From CAYMLL01 sp964390645 (GTDB lineage Bacteria > Planctomycetota > UBA8108): DNA of 37,251 nucleotides. Shown piece after piece: positions 23,901 to 32,259 of the stretch (its first letter is position 1; each line of letters opens with the position of its first letter). The stretch spans positions 1 through 37,251 of the forward strand of contig CAYMLL010000031.1 in the NCBI GenBank assembly GCA_964390645.1, given 5' to 3'. The translations under genes were made by a program, and so were the position numbers. Under the pieces are notes generated by a model, which did not search any database, was not told the DNA's origin, and saw only the letters and a list, made by a program, of their open reading frames with translations.

Positions 23901-24700
23901 GTGATCGTCTCGTCGTCTCCGCCATCCCAGCCACCCGCCACGATATCCCCGATGCGTCGCGACCACGAAACCACGCCACCCGTGCCTAGCGAGATCGAGT
24001 CGTTGCTCTCGAGCACGCAGCTGTTGGCGCGAAGACGAAGCCGCAGGCGTGCCGCCGTGACGAAGCAGTCGGCCGGCTTGATCTCCTCGAATGTGTGACC
24101 GAAGCAGCGGTCGCACACCCCGGCGCCGAGGTCGAAATCCTCCCAGAGTCCGGCAAAATTCGGACGGCTCGCCTGAAGATCGAGCCCGGGCGCGGCAGGC
24201 TCCTGGTTGCCCGGAGCGAAGCCGTCGGGCACTCCCGCGACGTGATTCGCGCTGCCCTCGGTCCCGTGCTCGCAGGGTAGGATGAGGGGGATCAGGATGG
24301 GACCGGGGCGCTGCCGCGCAGCCGGTCGAACGATGCGTGTGTCGGGAGGAATCACGTCGAGATGGTCGATCCCGACCGGACGCAGCCAGTACGTCTCGTC
24401 CGGGTCGACTCTCCGGAAACCAAAGCTCCCGTCGTCGGCCGTGAGGGCCGAATCGACGAGAACTCCCGAGCGAAGCTCCACCGGAACGCCGGCAGCCGAA
24501 CTCTCACCGATGTCGACGACGCCGTTGCCGTTGAGGTCGAAGAACACAGTGCCGGTGATCGTGACGGGCCTGACATCCTGCGCCGACGCCGCGACGCCGA
24601 TTGCCAGCACGAGGACCGGGACGAAGAGCGCCGCGGGCGCGCGAAGAAACCCGAGGTCGCCGCAAAAGGGCGCACGGCGACGGAAGACATGAAACAACAT
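20999..24700 (-). CDS. large surface protein with SdrD B-like repeats and dockerin tail
   Basis: This encodes 1233 residues. A strong ribosome site, AAGGAGG (24706-24712), fixes the ATG at 24700. A signal peptide/hydrophobic segment lies at ~22-42 (ALFVPVLVLAIGVAASAQ). Four SdrD B-like domains follow, each opening with a calcium motif: FFDLNGNGVVDIGE, KYEDVNLNGVRDSGE, KFEDLNGNGVRDPGE and KFEDLDGDSVKDPGE. Each is followed by one copy of a ~150-residue beta-sandwich-like unit marked by GHTFE, NDxI/SxS, LDLANLPP and VQDDT-V-D. An EF-hand pair (DTNVDGAVDLAD, DVNNDGEIDVRD) and a Cys-rich tail end the protein. All parts are calcium-binding or adhesion-type modules, so a stalk- or adhesin-like extracellular role is likely. 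No catalytic site is seen. The repeated unit has no name I can give it. Confidence 0.85.
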   Translation of the reverse strand: MLFHVFRRRAPFCGDLGFLRAPAALFVPVLVLAIGVAASAQDVRPVTITGTVFFDLNGNGVVDIGESSAAGVPVELRSGVLVDSALTADDGSFGFRRVDPDETYWLRPVGIDHLDVIPPDTRIVRPAARQRPGPILIPLILPCEHGTEGSANHVAGVPDGFAPGNQEPAAPGLDLQASRPNFAGLWEDFDLGAGVCDRCFGHTFEEIKPADCFVTAARLRLRLRANSCVLESNDSISLGTGGVVSWSRRIGDIVAGGWDGGDDETITLNLAALPGPGTSTTAMLGALASGSLDVFVQDDTAVDFVELQVRYCCPPDLSGHKYEDVNLNGVRDSGEPGVPGWVIDVQGPNGGSVQVLTDADGYWSYQAPSAGAYTVSEGSQAGWRQIAPVTGNYTVNWTAGQMHSGLDFGNFRDCDEADTVDFETLVAEGGVADGFDPAGAEPSSMSVDLEDRLTNCSGGLLASFDVLPCNRCFGHTFEVDVREECRVIGGRLTIRVRGGAGCLVWNDAIGLHKNGSVVWSLRLEDLSTSGSWGSGSDETFVLDLADLPPNSAGVTNVLSLVQDGVLSVYVQDDSGVDFANLELDVCCDCLPGRICGVKFEDLNGNGVRDPGEPGLPGWEIQALGPMSSHFATTGVGGRYCLDSLPPGEYVVFEVPQTGWVQTYPQSVVHRVDICGRSDHPGPIRLDFGNIPRCETPEITVCEAGHEDGFDTADGPETSTPSPALLALMQGMSNGAQTSFDIQTSNRAFGHTFEDCWQPGCLVVGARLEIGVRADGGLSQNDTISFRDGATSAWVYSVETLAGVANWASPTSAVISLDLANLPPDGNQVTDVLALLQDGDLDVLVQDDTSVDYLRLDVEYCCTGSISGQKFEDLDGDSVKDPGEPTLAGWDIELRDNLGALIANDITDASGSYEFPGLTSGVYLVSEVQQGGWVQTAPASVSHTVNLVGGSSYPNRDFGNHEIACEEQDREEARCRVGSRDDFDLADGLETTSPSAALLGLMATVSGGATTLLDVLPTDRAVGHTFDECWSDGCLVLAARLRLRLRGGPSTLSSNDSIWLLDGATRLWGVSISTLVGNVWGPNQTADISLDLQSLPPDTFGVTNILASLQDAELGILVQDDTGVDYMRLDVELCCPEDVPPLPEFVRGDTNVDGAVDLADARSLLTRLFLGGNPARCREAADVNNDGEIDVRDGVGLLTYLFRGGSRPAQPSPPDCGPDPQAPFLGCDSYRHCP
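21299..24250 (-). repeat. four ~150-residue repeated units within the surface protein
   Basis: Approximate units on the minus strand: 24250-23762, 23425-22935, 22600-22115 and 21775-21299. Each starts near a (D)GF/DFD motif, contains a conserved Cys pair around GHTFE and ends in a V-x-YCC or V-x-x-CC strand. An SdrD B-like domain separates neighbouring units. The period is about 825 bases. The copies are clearly diverged at DNA level, so this is an old internal duplication, not an assembly repeat. Confidence 0.75.
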
Positions 24701-24933
24701 GGCAGCCTCCTTGTGGTGAGAAAGTCCCCGGGGCGACGTCCGAGCTCGAACGCTCGGTCACGCCGTGAGCCCCGGCCACAAGAACGATGTCGCGAGGCGG
24801 TAGCGGATAACCGGGAAACCGGGGGAACAGCGTGCGAGACGCGACGCCGAGGAGCTCACGCCATCGGTCGCGCAGCGGTTCGGGGCTGCACGCGGAAGCC
24901 CGGCGAGGAGACGCCCGGGAGCGCGAAGAGCAG

Positions 24934-25658
24934 CTAGCGGGGCTTCAGCTCGTCGAAGACCGACCCGGGCAGCCTCTCGCGCAGCTTGCGGATCGCCCGC
25001 TGGTACTGTACCGCCAGGACCCCCGGATCCCGTCCGACGAGCCCCTCGATCTCCCGGTACGGCAGCCCCTCGACGCCGCGGAGAATCACGAGCTCGCGGT
25101 CCCTGTCCTCGAGGCGCTCGAGGGCGGCGGAGACGACCTCCCTCGCCTCCCCCCGGAGCGGTCGGCGGGGCGATGGTGCTGCTGTCCGGCGTCGAGGGGG
25201 GCGGAGACGACGTCCGTCGCCTCGCGCCGGAGCGCGCGGCTGACGATTCCGGTGCGGTGGTCGACCAGTCGCTCGACCGGGTCGGAGCCGACCGTGGCGC
25301 CGGCACCGGAGGCGGACTCCTTGCGGGGCTTGCCGCGAATGTGCTTGGCCACCAGGTTGTCGACGCGGTAGAGGAGCGTCGTCGACAGGAACTTCAGCAG
25401 CACCGGGGTGTAGCGACCATCACGATCGGCGAGATCGGGAAGCCTCGGAAGCGCCACGAGCCAGACGTCGTTGACGATGTCCTCGGGGTCGTAGAGCGCG
25501 CCGAGGACCCGTCCGAGCCGGTAGCGAGCGCCCGCGAGGAGGAGCGGCGAGAACTTCTCGACCAGCCATTCCAGACTCGTGGCATTCCCCTTCCGCGCCC
25601 GACGGACGTGGAAGGACGTCATGGGCTGGCCGTCGTCAGGGGAATCTCGCGTCGCCAT
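24934..25658 (-). pseudogene. sigma-70 family (ECF-like) factor broken by an internal duplication
   Basis: ATG 25658 is preceded by GGAG and an extended -10 promoter. The first frame gives region 2 (DPEDIVNDVWLVALPRLPDL, LLKFLSTTLLYRVDNLVAKH) up to RREATDVVSA. It then runs out of sense into Pro/Arg/Ser-rich sequence and stops at 25086. The other reading frame carries a good region 4 (ALERLEDRDRELVILRGVEG, LPYREIEGLVGRDPGVLAVQ) and ends at TAG 24934-24936. The frames are joined by an imperfect duplication, copies at 25233-25192 and 25159-25118, offset by 74 bases (not a multiple of three). Removing 74 bases restores one 216-residue sigma factor. So this is either a genuinely inactivated gene or an assembly artefact on an intact gene. 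It may have controlled the leftward surface-protein genes, but nothing shows this directly. Confidence 0.75.
25118..25233 (-). repeat. imperfect 42-bp direct repeat, 74-bp offset, inside the sigma gene
   Basis: Copies at 25233-25192 and 25159-25118 match at 37 of 42 positions. All five differences are C in the first copy and G in the second (minus-strand sense). This one-directional pattern resembles systematic miscalling more than natural divergence. Confidence 0.8.
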
Positions 25659-26562
25659 GTCACGCTCCGTTTCACCGCCCGGTATTCTACCAGGCCGGTG
25701 CGGCGGACGCACAGGAAGCCGTGACCCCGTGAGCCCCACCCTCACCGCCTGCACCGGATCGCGTCCTGGTGACCTCGGACCTGGAGCCCCGCTGGCTCCC
25801 ACCTCGACCGCCTCGAGGCACCCACACGCGCCCGGGAACGGAGTGCCCGCGAGCTCCGAAACGTGCACCGACACTTCGCCCGTGGCGCCGGTGCGAAAAA
25901 CCCGTGACCGACCCCGACCCGCGATGGTCTGCCGAGCGCTCCCCGAGCCGGCCCGGTTCACGCGTCGCCATCCTCGGCTTCGGCGCCCGCGCCGACCCTG
26001 CGACTTCATCCTCGGGGATCTGTCCGGGAACCATCCGGAGAACGAGGCCGTGAAGCCGTGGATCAGCATCGACGTACTGCCGTCGCGGATGGCCGCGAGG
26101 CCGGGTACGGGCTACGACGTCGCGATCAACCTCCTGCCGTGGCCGGCGTCCCGTGGACGACGTCGACCGGCCGCATGTCGGCTCCCTTTCGAAACGCGTG
26201 TGTCGTCCACTTCGAGAAGCACGAGAACCGTCTCCCCGTCACCGGCCGATCGACTCCCTTCAGCTCGCGAGATCGGCAGACAGCTGCGCGCGAACTTGCG
26301 GCGCGTGGGGTCGAAGCAGGCGAACGCCGTCACCGTCAGGACCTGGAGGCGCTGACAGGACCCGGAGCTCTCCGTGGCCGTCGCGGGGCAACGCTTGCCT
26401 CATCTCCGGTCTTGTCATAGACTCGCGAACAGCCTCGAGGTTCTGGCGGGCAACGTCTTGCGGGGGTGACCCGTTCGCGCTCGATCGACGTGACCAGACG
26501 GCCTCTTCGACCGCCCACCGCCACCCGGAACCCCCACCGCTCGAACAAGAGCCTGACTCGAC
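25659..26562. other. long divergent intergenic region, no gene recognised
   Basis: About 900 bases lie between the sigma factor start and the MoxR start. Open frames on both strands give Arg/Ser/Pro-rich peptides without family signatures or ribosome sites. Only the -10 candidate at 25684-25692 is supported. A TGA at 26554-26556 closes the MoxR frame just upstream of its start. Confidence 0.55.
25684..25692 (-). promoter_or_regulatory. extended -10 promoter candidate of the sigma gene
   Basis: On the minus strand TGGTAGAAT forms an extended -10 (TGn plus TAGAAT) about 26 bases before the ATG at 25658. No clear -35 is seen, which is common with extended -10 elements. Confidence 0.4.
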
Positions 26563-27525
26563 TTGCAATCGACTCTCAAGAGCCTCTACGACAACATCCG
26601 CGGCGTGATCCTCGGAAAAGACGAGGTCGTTCGAATGGCGCTCACGGCGCTGGTCGCACGTGGCCACGTGCTGATCGAGGACGCGCCGGGGCTCGGCAAG
26701 ACGATGCTAGCGCGGGCCATCGCGCAGTCGCTGGACTCGAGCTTCAAGCGCATCCAGTTCACTCCCGATCTCCTGCCGAGCGATGTCACCGGGGTCTCCG
26801 TCTACCATCCCGAGAAGCAGCAGTTCGAGTTTCACCCCGGCCCCGTCTTCACACAGGTGCTGCTCGCCGATGAGATCAACCGTACCTCGCCGCGTACGCA
26901 GGCGGCGCTGCTCGAGGCGATGGAGGAGCACCAGGTAACGGTCGACGGGAGCACCCACATGCTCCCGGAGCCCTTCTTCGTCCTCGCGACCCAGAACCCG
27001 ATCGAGCTCGAGGGCACCTACCCGCTGCCCGAGGCGCAGGTCGACCGCTTCCTGATGCGATTGGAACTCGGCTATCCGGCAGCTCAAGAGGAGATGAGAA
27101 TTCTCGAGGCGCAAACGGGGGCGCATCCGATCGACTCCCTGCAGCCGATCGTCAAGATCGACGAGCTTTGCGCGCTGCAGCGGTCGGCGCGGACGGTGAG
27201 CGTCAGCGTCGAGGTACGGAAGTACATCGTCGACCTCGTCTCCTCGACACGAGACGATCCCGACGTGCGTCTCGGCGTCAGTCCGCGCGGCAGCCTGGCG
27301 CTCATGCACGCGGCACAGGCGCACGCCTTCGTTCACGGACTCGGATTCGTGCCGCCCGACTCGGTGAAGGCCGTGGCGCCGTACGTCGTCGCACACCGGC
27401 TGATCCTCGACCCGCACCGGGAGTACACGGGCCTCGCCAGACAGGATATCGTGCGACGCCTCCTCGAGGAGACCCCCGTCCCGACGCTCCGTCATGACCA
27501 GAGCGCAACTCAAGTTCCCGGCTAA
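26563..27525 (+). CDS. MoxR-family AAA+ ATPase
   Basis: This 320-residue AAA+ ATPase of the MoxR group contains Walker A APGLGKT (K46), Walker B LLADEINR (D103, E104), the sensor 1 region LATQNP (N145) and the lid segment VSPRGSLALMHAAQA. MoxR proteins act as chaperone-like ATPases that mature or assemble partner proteins, typically vWA or DUF58 proteins encoded beside them. The start must be the TTG at 26563, because a TGA in the same frame lies at 26554 and no ATG or GTG lies between it and the conserved helix LKSLYDNIRGVILGKD. The 3' end overlaps the DUF58 gene by 32 bases, indicating translational coupling. It is the first gene of a three-gene operon (MoxR, DUF58, transglutaminase). Confidence 0.95.
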   Translation: MQSTLKSLYDNIRGVILGKDEVVRMALTALVARGHVLIEDAPGLGKTMLARAIAQSLDSSFKRIQFTPDLLPSDVTGVSVYHPEKQQFEFHPGPVFTQVLLADEINRTSPRTQAALLEAMEEHQVTVDGSTHMLPEPFFVLATQNPIELEGTYPLPEAQVDRFLMRLELGYPAAQEEMRILEAQTGAHPIDSLQPIVKIDELCALQRSARTVSVSVEVRKYIVDLVSSTRDDPDVRLGVSPRGSLALMHAAQAHAFVHGLGFVPPDSVKAVAPYVVAHRLILDPHREYTGLARQDIVRRLLEETPVPTLRHDQSATQVPG

Positions 27526-28768
27526 CACGTCGTCGGCGATTCCCCTCATCGCGCTCGGCGCCGTCGCCGTCGCGGCAGGCTACCGCTACCACAGCGCCGG
27601 CGGAATGGCACTCGGCGCGGTCCTCGTCACCGCCCCACTCCTGCTGCGGATCGCGTTGCGTCACGCCGTGCGCCGGATGGTTGTACGTCGCCACTCCCCG
27701 GACACGGTCTACGAAGGTGACTCCGTGCGGATCTGCATCCACCTCGAGAACCGCTCGTCCCTTCCCCTCTTCTTCCCGCAGGTCAGCGAGATCTTCACGC
27801 CGGAGATCCACGCGCAGAAGGACGTGCTCTTCCCGGACCGGGTTGCGCCCGGTGAGATCGTCGAGCGGAGCTACGACGGCGTCTGCTTGCTGCCGAGAGG
27901 AGTCTACTCGATCGGACCGACCGCAATCGCCGTCTCCGACCCCTTCGGCTGGTTCCAGATCCGCAAGGAGCTCAAGGGGCTGCGCAAGCTGAAGGTCTAC
28001 CCACAGGTTCACGACATCGCGGTCAAGGAGAAGCTGGGCGACTGCATCTCCCACGTCGTCGACGAGCTGACGCGTCCCTCGATCGGCGAATCGAGCGAGT
28101 TCTTCGGCGTGCGGGAGTACCGCTCCGGCGACGCGCTGCGACGCGTGCACTGGGGTCTCACCGCCCACAGAGGCTTCCCCGTCGTTCGCGAGTTCGCACG
28201 CACCTCGACCGGCGATCTGAACCTGTTCCTCGACAGCTATCGCCTGGCGCTGACCGGCGTCGGTCGCAGCTCCAGCACCGAGTACGCGGTGAAGATCGCC
28301 GCATCCTTCGCCGCAAAGGCGCTCGGTCGCGGACACCGGGTTCGACTCGTGGCGGGCGACGACGACGACCTTCACGTACCGCTCGGCGCCGGAAGCATGC
28401 ACTTCCAGCGTATTCTCGACGTCCTCGTCGACATCAAGCCCACCGGCACGCGCCCCTTGACGGAGCTTCTCGAGCAGAACGCTCGCAGCGTCATCCCCGG
28501 AGCCACCGTCGTCGTCATGCTGAGCCGCTACGTGTTCCGGGATCAGCGCCTCGAGTCGATGCTCGGCGCATGGAGCCGGCGCGGCGTGCGAGTCGTGGCG
28601 ATCTTGTTCGACGCAAGGACGTTCCAGAGCGTCTGGGGCCGCAGCGAGGAGATCGGGGCTGATCTCGACTCCGAACGCTGCCTGCGGCGACTCGAGGCTC
28701 GAGGCATCGAGTGCCATCTCCTTTCCTGCGGAGCGAATCTCCCGACGGTGTTCGCGAGGACGCGATGA
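27494..28768 (+). CDS. DUF58 membrane-associated protein
   Basis: This encodes 424 residues. Two hydrophobic segments at ~13-30 and ~38-55 place it in the membrane. A beta-rich stretch (~65-150) with VYEGDSVRICIHLENRS, typical of DUF58 N-terminal parts, follows. The DUF58 signature FFGVREYRSGDALRRVHW lies at ~203-220. The C-terminal ~200 residues resemble a vWA-like alpha/beta fold (LNLFLDS, VVVMLSRYVF). No complete MIDAS is recognised. It starts inside the MoxR gene and its stop overlaps the next start (ATGA at 28765), so the three are translated together. Family knowledge makes it the client or partner of the MoxR ATPase. The biochemical function is unknown. Confidence 0.92.
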   Translation: MTRAQLKFPANTSSAIPLIALGAVAVAAGYRYHSAGGMALGAVLVTAPLLLRIALRHAVRRMVVRRHSPDTVYEGDSVRICIHLENRSSLPLFFPQVSEIFTPEIHAQKDVLFPDRVAPGEIVERSYDGVCLLPRGVYSIGPTAIAVSDPFGWFQIRKELKGLRKLKVYPQVHDIAVKEKLGDCISHVVDELTRPSIGESSEFFGVREYRSGDALRRVHWGLTAHRGFPVVREFARTSTGDLNLFLDSYRLALTGVGRSSSTEYAVKIAASFAAKALGRGHRVRLVAGDDDDLHVPLGAGSMHFQRILDVLVDIKPTGTRPLTELLEQNARSVIPGATVVVMLSRYVFRDQRLESMLGAWSRRGVRVVAILFDARTFQSVWGRSEEIGADLDSERCLRRLEARGIECHLLSCGANLPTVFARTR

Positions 28769-31464
28769 GGCTCTTCTACGACGAGTACAGCTCCGCACGG
28801 CGAGGCGACATCCTGCTTCTCTTCTCGGACTGCCTCGCCATTCTCGCGGCCGTGCTCTTCGCGACCGGCGCGCCGTTTCACGCGCACGAGAGCCTCTGGG
28901 ACGTCGTGCTGCTCGGGACGTGGGCGTTGATTCCGCGCAACATCGCGAAGTTCCTCGAGTGGCTGGGCCGACCCCACGACTTCCTGCTGGCCTTCTCGCT
29001 GTCGCTCGGGTTCGTCGTGTTCGTGACGCTGCTTCTCGTGGCCGGCTGGGAGATCCTCGACCTGACGATGGCGAACGATCAGCCGATGCGAGCGGGCACC
29101 GCGGCCCTGATCCTGGTGCTCTGGGGTTCGGGATACCTCCTCTGCCACGCCCGCAGCTACCGGCTGCACGACTTCCTGCTCGCTGCCGTGCTGCTTCTCG
29201 GACTGCTGCAGCGAATGCCCCTTCCATACCTCTGGCTGCCGCTGTGCTTCGTCGGCATCTCGCTCTCCGCCGCTTGCCGCCATCTGCTCCACGACGTCTT
29301 CGCGGGCATTCGCGAAATACCGCTGAACCTGCAGAATGTCCGCTCGCTCGCGCTGGTGTCGACTCTCATCGCAGTGGGGCTCTTCGCCGCAGTCCATCAA
29401 GGGCTCTATCCGCTGCTTGACGCCGGGGCGCAGGAGCGCGCGATACGCACCGGTGAAGGCGCCGAATGGTTCAGCTGGGGACGGGGAGCGGATGGGGGCA
29501 ACCCGTCCGGATGGGGCGCTCTGATGGGCACGGGCGACAGCCGGCGAATCGACGGGCCACGACGGACCGCAGACGGCAGAACTCCCGACGGCGGGATCCC
29601 TCCCGGGAGCAGCGAGGACGTCAGCCGGCGACGCATCGGATTCACTCACCGGATCAAGCTCCAGGATCTCGCCACGCCGCGCTTCGACCGGCGCAAGGTC
29701 ATCGTCGTTCGAGAGGAGTCCCCGGGCGACGAGCCACCCGCGAGAGGCCGCTGGCGGCCGAACAGCTACACGCTGTGGAAGGTCATGGCCTTCTCGAGCT
29801 TCGACGCGACGACGTCGATGTGGATCGAGGACACCGAATACGTACGCGACGAGTGGGACGAGCACGGCCGCCACGTGGTGCCACGAGAGAACACCGGGCT
29901 CTGGACCGCCAGCGTGGCTCCAGTCTGGTTGCGCATCGAAGTCATCGTGCCGGTCTTCCGCAACCTCGTCACACCCTACGCTCCGATGGAGCTCGGACCG
30001 GTGCAGACACCGGGCGGCGCATCGAAGGAGCTGTTCCTGCGCAACTCCTTCGGCGACATCGTTCCCCACCCCGCTCTCGGCGCCCGCTCGAGGTACTACG
30101 CGAAGGTTCGCCCGGCGCCGGGAGGTCTTCTCCTGCCGCCGCAGGGCGACTCACGCCCGCACCCGGATCAACGCTACCTCGAGCTGCCACGGGCCGAATG
30201 GACGCAAGTCGACCTGAAGGCGCTGGCGAGTACCATCTTTCGCGATGCCGTCAGCGTGCGGGACAAGGTGCGCGCCCTGACAACGTACTACGGCAAGCGC
30301 TTCCAGCGCTCGAACGTCACCACCTGGCACGGCAATCACGATCACCTGCGCAAGTTCCTCCTCGACGAGCGGGTCGGCGACTGCACGTACTTCTCGACCG
30401 CGTCGGCGCTGCTGCTGCGCGCGGCCGGAGTCTCGACACGGCTCGCCGTCGGCTTCGTCGGCGGCGAGGCAGAGCCCGACGGCGCCTTCTGTGTCCGCAA
30501 CAGCAGCGCGCACGGCTGGCTCGAGGTCTACACGGCATCGCACGGCTGGTTCCCGCTGGACCCGACCGCCTGGGCGCCCCCCGCCCCGATCGATCCCGCC
30601 AACGCCGAGAGCCCGGGTCGGCGGGACGCCTCCTTCCAGATCGGCGACGGACCGGATGCCCGGGAGCTGACGACCGGTCGACGGCCCCGTGACCCGTTCG
30701 CGCCCGACGGTGAGAGCCCGCGAGAGCCCGGAGCCGACGACCGCGACCGGCCGGGGGACCCCTTCGCAGCGGGAAGGTCGGCGCGGAATCCGGACGACCC
30801 CGCCTCCGGGTGGCGAGGACCACCCGGACGACCGCGAGGCGACCATGGCCCCTTCGGCGGGATCTTCGGTGGCAGCTTCTTCGACGATCAGCTCCCCGGC
30901 GAGGGGCGCGCCGGTGATCCCACCGGCTTCGACATCGACCGACGGGATACGGCGGGCCAGGGCGAGGACTCCCGGACGACCCTCTCCGGAACCGGAGATT
31001 CCGGCAAGACCTCTCGCCTGATGCAGTCCGCTCTGGTCCGATCCCTGCTCGTCCTCCTCGGAAGCGGAGCCGTGCTCCTCGCCGTCGTCGCCTACCTGCG
31101 GCCCCGTCGAAGGGAGGAGAAGGACAACGACGAGGACGAGGTCGCGGAGAGCGTCGAGCCGCTCGGCCTCACCGACGACGACCCCCTGTCCGGATGGCGG
31201 CCCGCGAACGACGGCGAAGCCGTGCTCTGCGAGTACCACCGCATGCAGGTCGATCTCTCCCGGACCCGGAGCCACCGTCGCCCCCACCAGACGCCGATCG
31301 AGCACGGGGGGCGATTCAGGGGACGCGACGAGAAGCTGGACGGCGCCTTCGCTCGCCTCCATCGCATCCTCTACGCGACTCTCTACGGACGCCGGCGCGC
31401 TTCCTCCGACGACGCGAGGAACACGCGCCGTGAGTGCCGCACGATTCGCCGACACCTGACATGA
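28765..31464 (+). CDS. membrane transglutaminase-like protein (TgpA type)
   Basis: This encodes 899 residues from the ATG of the ATGA overlap, with GAGGA upstream. About six membrane helices lie in residues 15-215. A periplasmic region then leads to a transglutaminase-like core with a plausible Cys-His-Asp triad: C540 in VGDCTYFSTA, H583 in SAHGWLEVY and D599 in PLDPTAW. Residues ~620-750 are a Pro/Gly/Asp/Arg-rich, probably disordered region. A single helix follows at ~757-780 (SLLVLLGSGAVLLAVVAYL), and a short basic C-terminal domain (~830-899) resembles the end of DUF4129-containing relatives. The fold implies acyl transfer or proteolysis on Gln or amide bonds outside the membrane. Forms the usual MoxR-DUF58-TgpA operon. 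The disordered insert is longer than I expect for the family. Confidence 0.9.
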   Translation: MRLFYDEYSSARRGDILLLFSDCLAILAAVLFATGAPFHAHESLWDVVLLGTWALIPRNIAKFLEWLGRPHDFLLAFSLSLGFVVFVTLLLVAGWEILDLTMANDQPMRAGTAALILVLWGSGYLLCHARSYRLHDFLLAAVLLLGLLQRMPLPYLWLPLCFVGISLSAACRHLLHDVFAGIREIPLNLQNVRSLALVSTLIAVGLFAAVHQGLYPLLDAGAQERAIRTGEGAEWFSWGRGADGGNPSGWGALMGTGDSRRIDGPRRTADGRTPDGGIPPGSSEDVSRRRIGFTHRIKLQDLATPRFDRRKVIVVREESPGDEPPARGRWRPNSYTLWKVMAFSSFDATTSMWIEDTEYVRDEWDEHGRHVVPRENTGLWTASVAPVWLRIEVIVPVFRNLVTPYAPMELGPVQTPGGASKELFLRNSFGDIVPHPALGARSRYYAKVRPAPGGLLLPPQGDSRPHPDQRYLELPRAEWTQVDLKALASTIFRDAVSVRDKVRALTTYYGKRFQRSNVTTWHGNHDHLRKFLLDERVGDCTYFSTASALLLRAAGVSTRLAVGFVGGEAEPDGAFCVRNSSAHGWLEVYTASHGWFPLDPTAWAPPAPIDPANAESPGRRDASFQIGDGPDARELTTGRRPRDPFAPDGESPREPGADDRDRPGDPFAAGRSARNPDDPASGWRGPPGRPRGDHGPFGGIFGGSFFDDQLPGEGRAGDPTGFDIDRRDTAGQGEDSRTTLSGTGDSGKTSRLMQSALVRSLLVLLGSGAVLLAVVAYLRPRRREEKDNDEDEVAESVEPLGLTDDDPLSGWRPANDGEAVLCEYHRMQVDLSRTRSHRRPHQTPIEHGGRFRGRDEKLDGAFARLHRILYATLYGRRRASSDDARNTRRECRTIRRHLT

Positions 31465-31477
31465 TGGGGTCGACACG

Positions 31478-31963
31478 GTGAGCAGCAACCCGGAGATCCG
31501 GCTGCGAGCAGCGTGTGACTCGGACGCGGACGGCATCATCGCGGTCATCGACCGCGCCTATCGCGAACATCCCGGCTGCGTTCTCGACGTCGATGCCGAG
31601 GAGCCCGGACTGCGCGCACCCGCGAGCTCCTTCGACGGATTCTGGGTACTCGAGCGCGATGGGAACATCGTCGGCTCCTGTGGCTACCGGCTCGAGGAGA
31701 TCGACGGCAGCCGGATGCTCGAGGTGATGAAGGTCTACCTCGACGCCGACTTGCGCGGCCGCGGACTCGGCCGCCTTCTGGTCGAGACGCTCGAGAGCAG
31801 CGCCGCCCGGCTCGAGGTCGATCTCCTCTTCCTCTGGAGCGACACGCGCTTCGAGACCGCCCACGCCGTCTACGAGCGCATGGGCTTCACGCGCACCGGA
31901 AGGACGCGGGAGCTCCACGATCTGTCCGGGTCGCGAGAGCTCCACTTCGAGAAGCGGCGCTGA
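31478..31963 (+). CDS. GNAT-family N-acetyltransferase
   Basis: This 161-residue protein has the GNAT order: the N-terminal strand EIRLRAACDSDADGIIAVID, central strands FWVLERDGNIVGSCGY and MLEVMKVYLDADL, then the acetyl-CoA pyrophosphate-binding motif A LRGRGLGRLL (~92-101). It ends with HAVYERMGFTRTGR, the usual last helix and strand. The start is GTG 31478, 13 bases after the stop of the transglutaminase gene, so it is probably co-transcribed with the operon although its role need not be related. The substrate, a small molecule amine or an N-terminus, cannot be deduced. Confidence 0.92.
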   Translation: MSSNPEIRLRAACDSDADGIIAVIDRAYREHPGCVLDVDAEEPGLRAPASSFDGFWVLERDGNIVGSCGYRLEEIDGSRMLEVMKVYLDADLRGRGLGRLLVETLESSAARLEVDLLFLWSDTRFETAHAVYERMGFTRTGRTRELHDLSGSRELHFEKRR

Positions 31964-32259
31964 GCACCGGCCGGCGGCGCGTCCTCGGACTCCGGTGAAG
32001 GCCACGCGGCAGAGCCCTCCGCACGCGCAGGGGAAGTGAGGCTCCTCGTCGTGTCACCGCAGAACCGGCGGAGCACGGCCTCCGTGAAGCTCGACGGCGT
32101 CAGCCACGCGGGAAGAGCACGACCGGGGAGGCCAGCAAACAAGACCCCGGGAGCGTGACGACGGGAGCGGTCGCTGGACGGTCTTCGAGAGCCCTCGTCA
32201 ACGTCGCGCTCCACGGGGTGAAGCCGAACGAGCCGGGTCCCGCGGTCCCTTCGCCGGGC

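Noticed and set aside
7687..24700. Cellulosome built on dockerin domains
   Set aside because: No cohesin or glycoside hydrolase is present, and such tails are common in Planctomycetota without cellulosomes.
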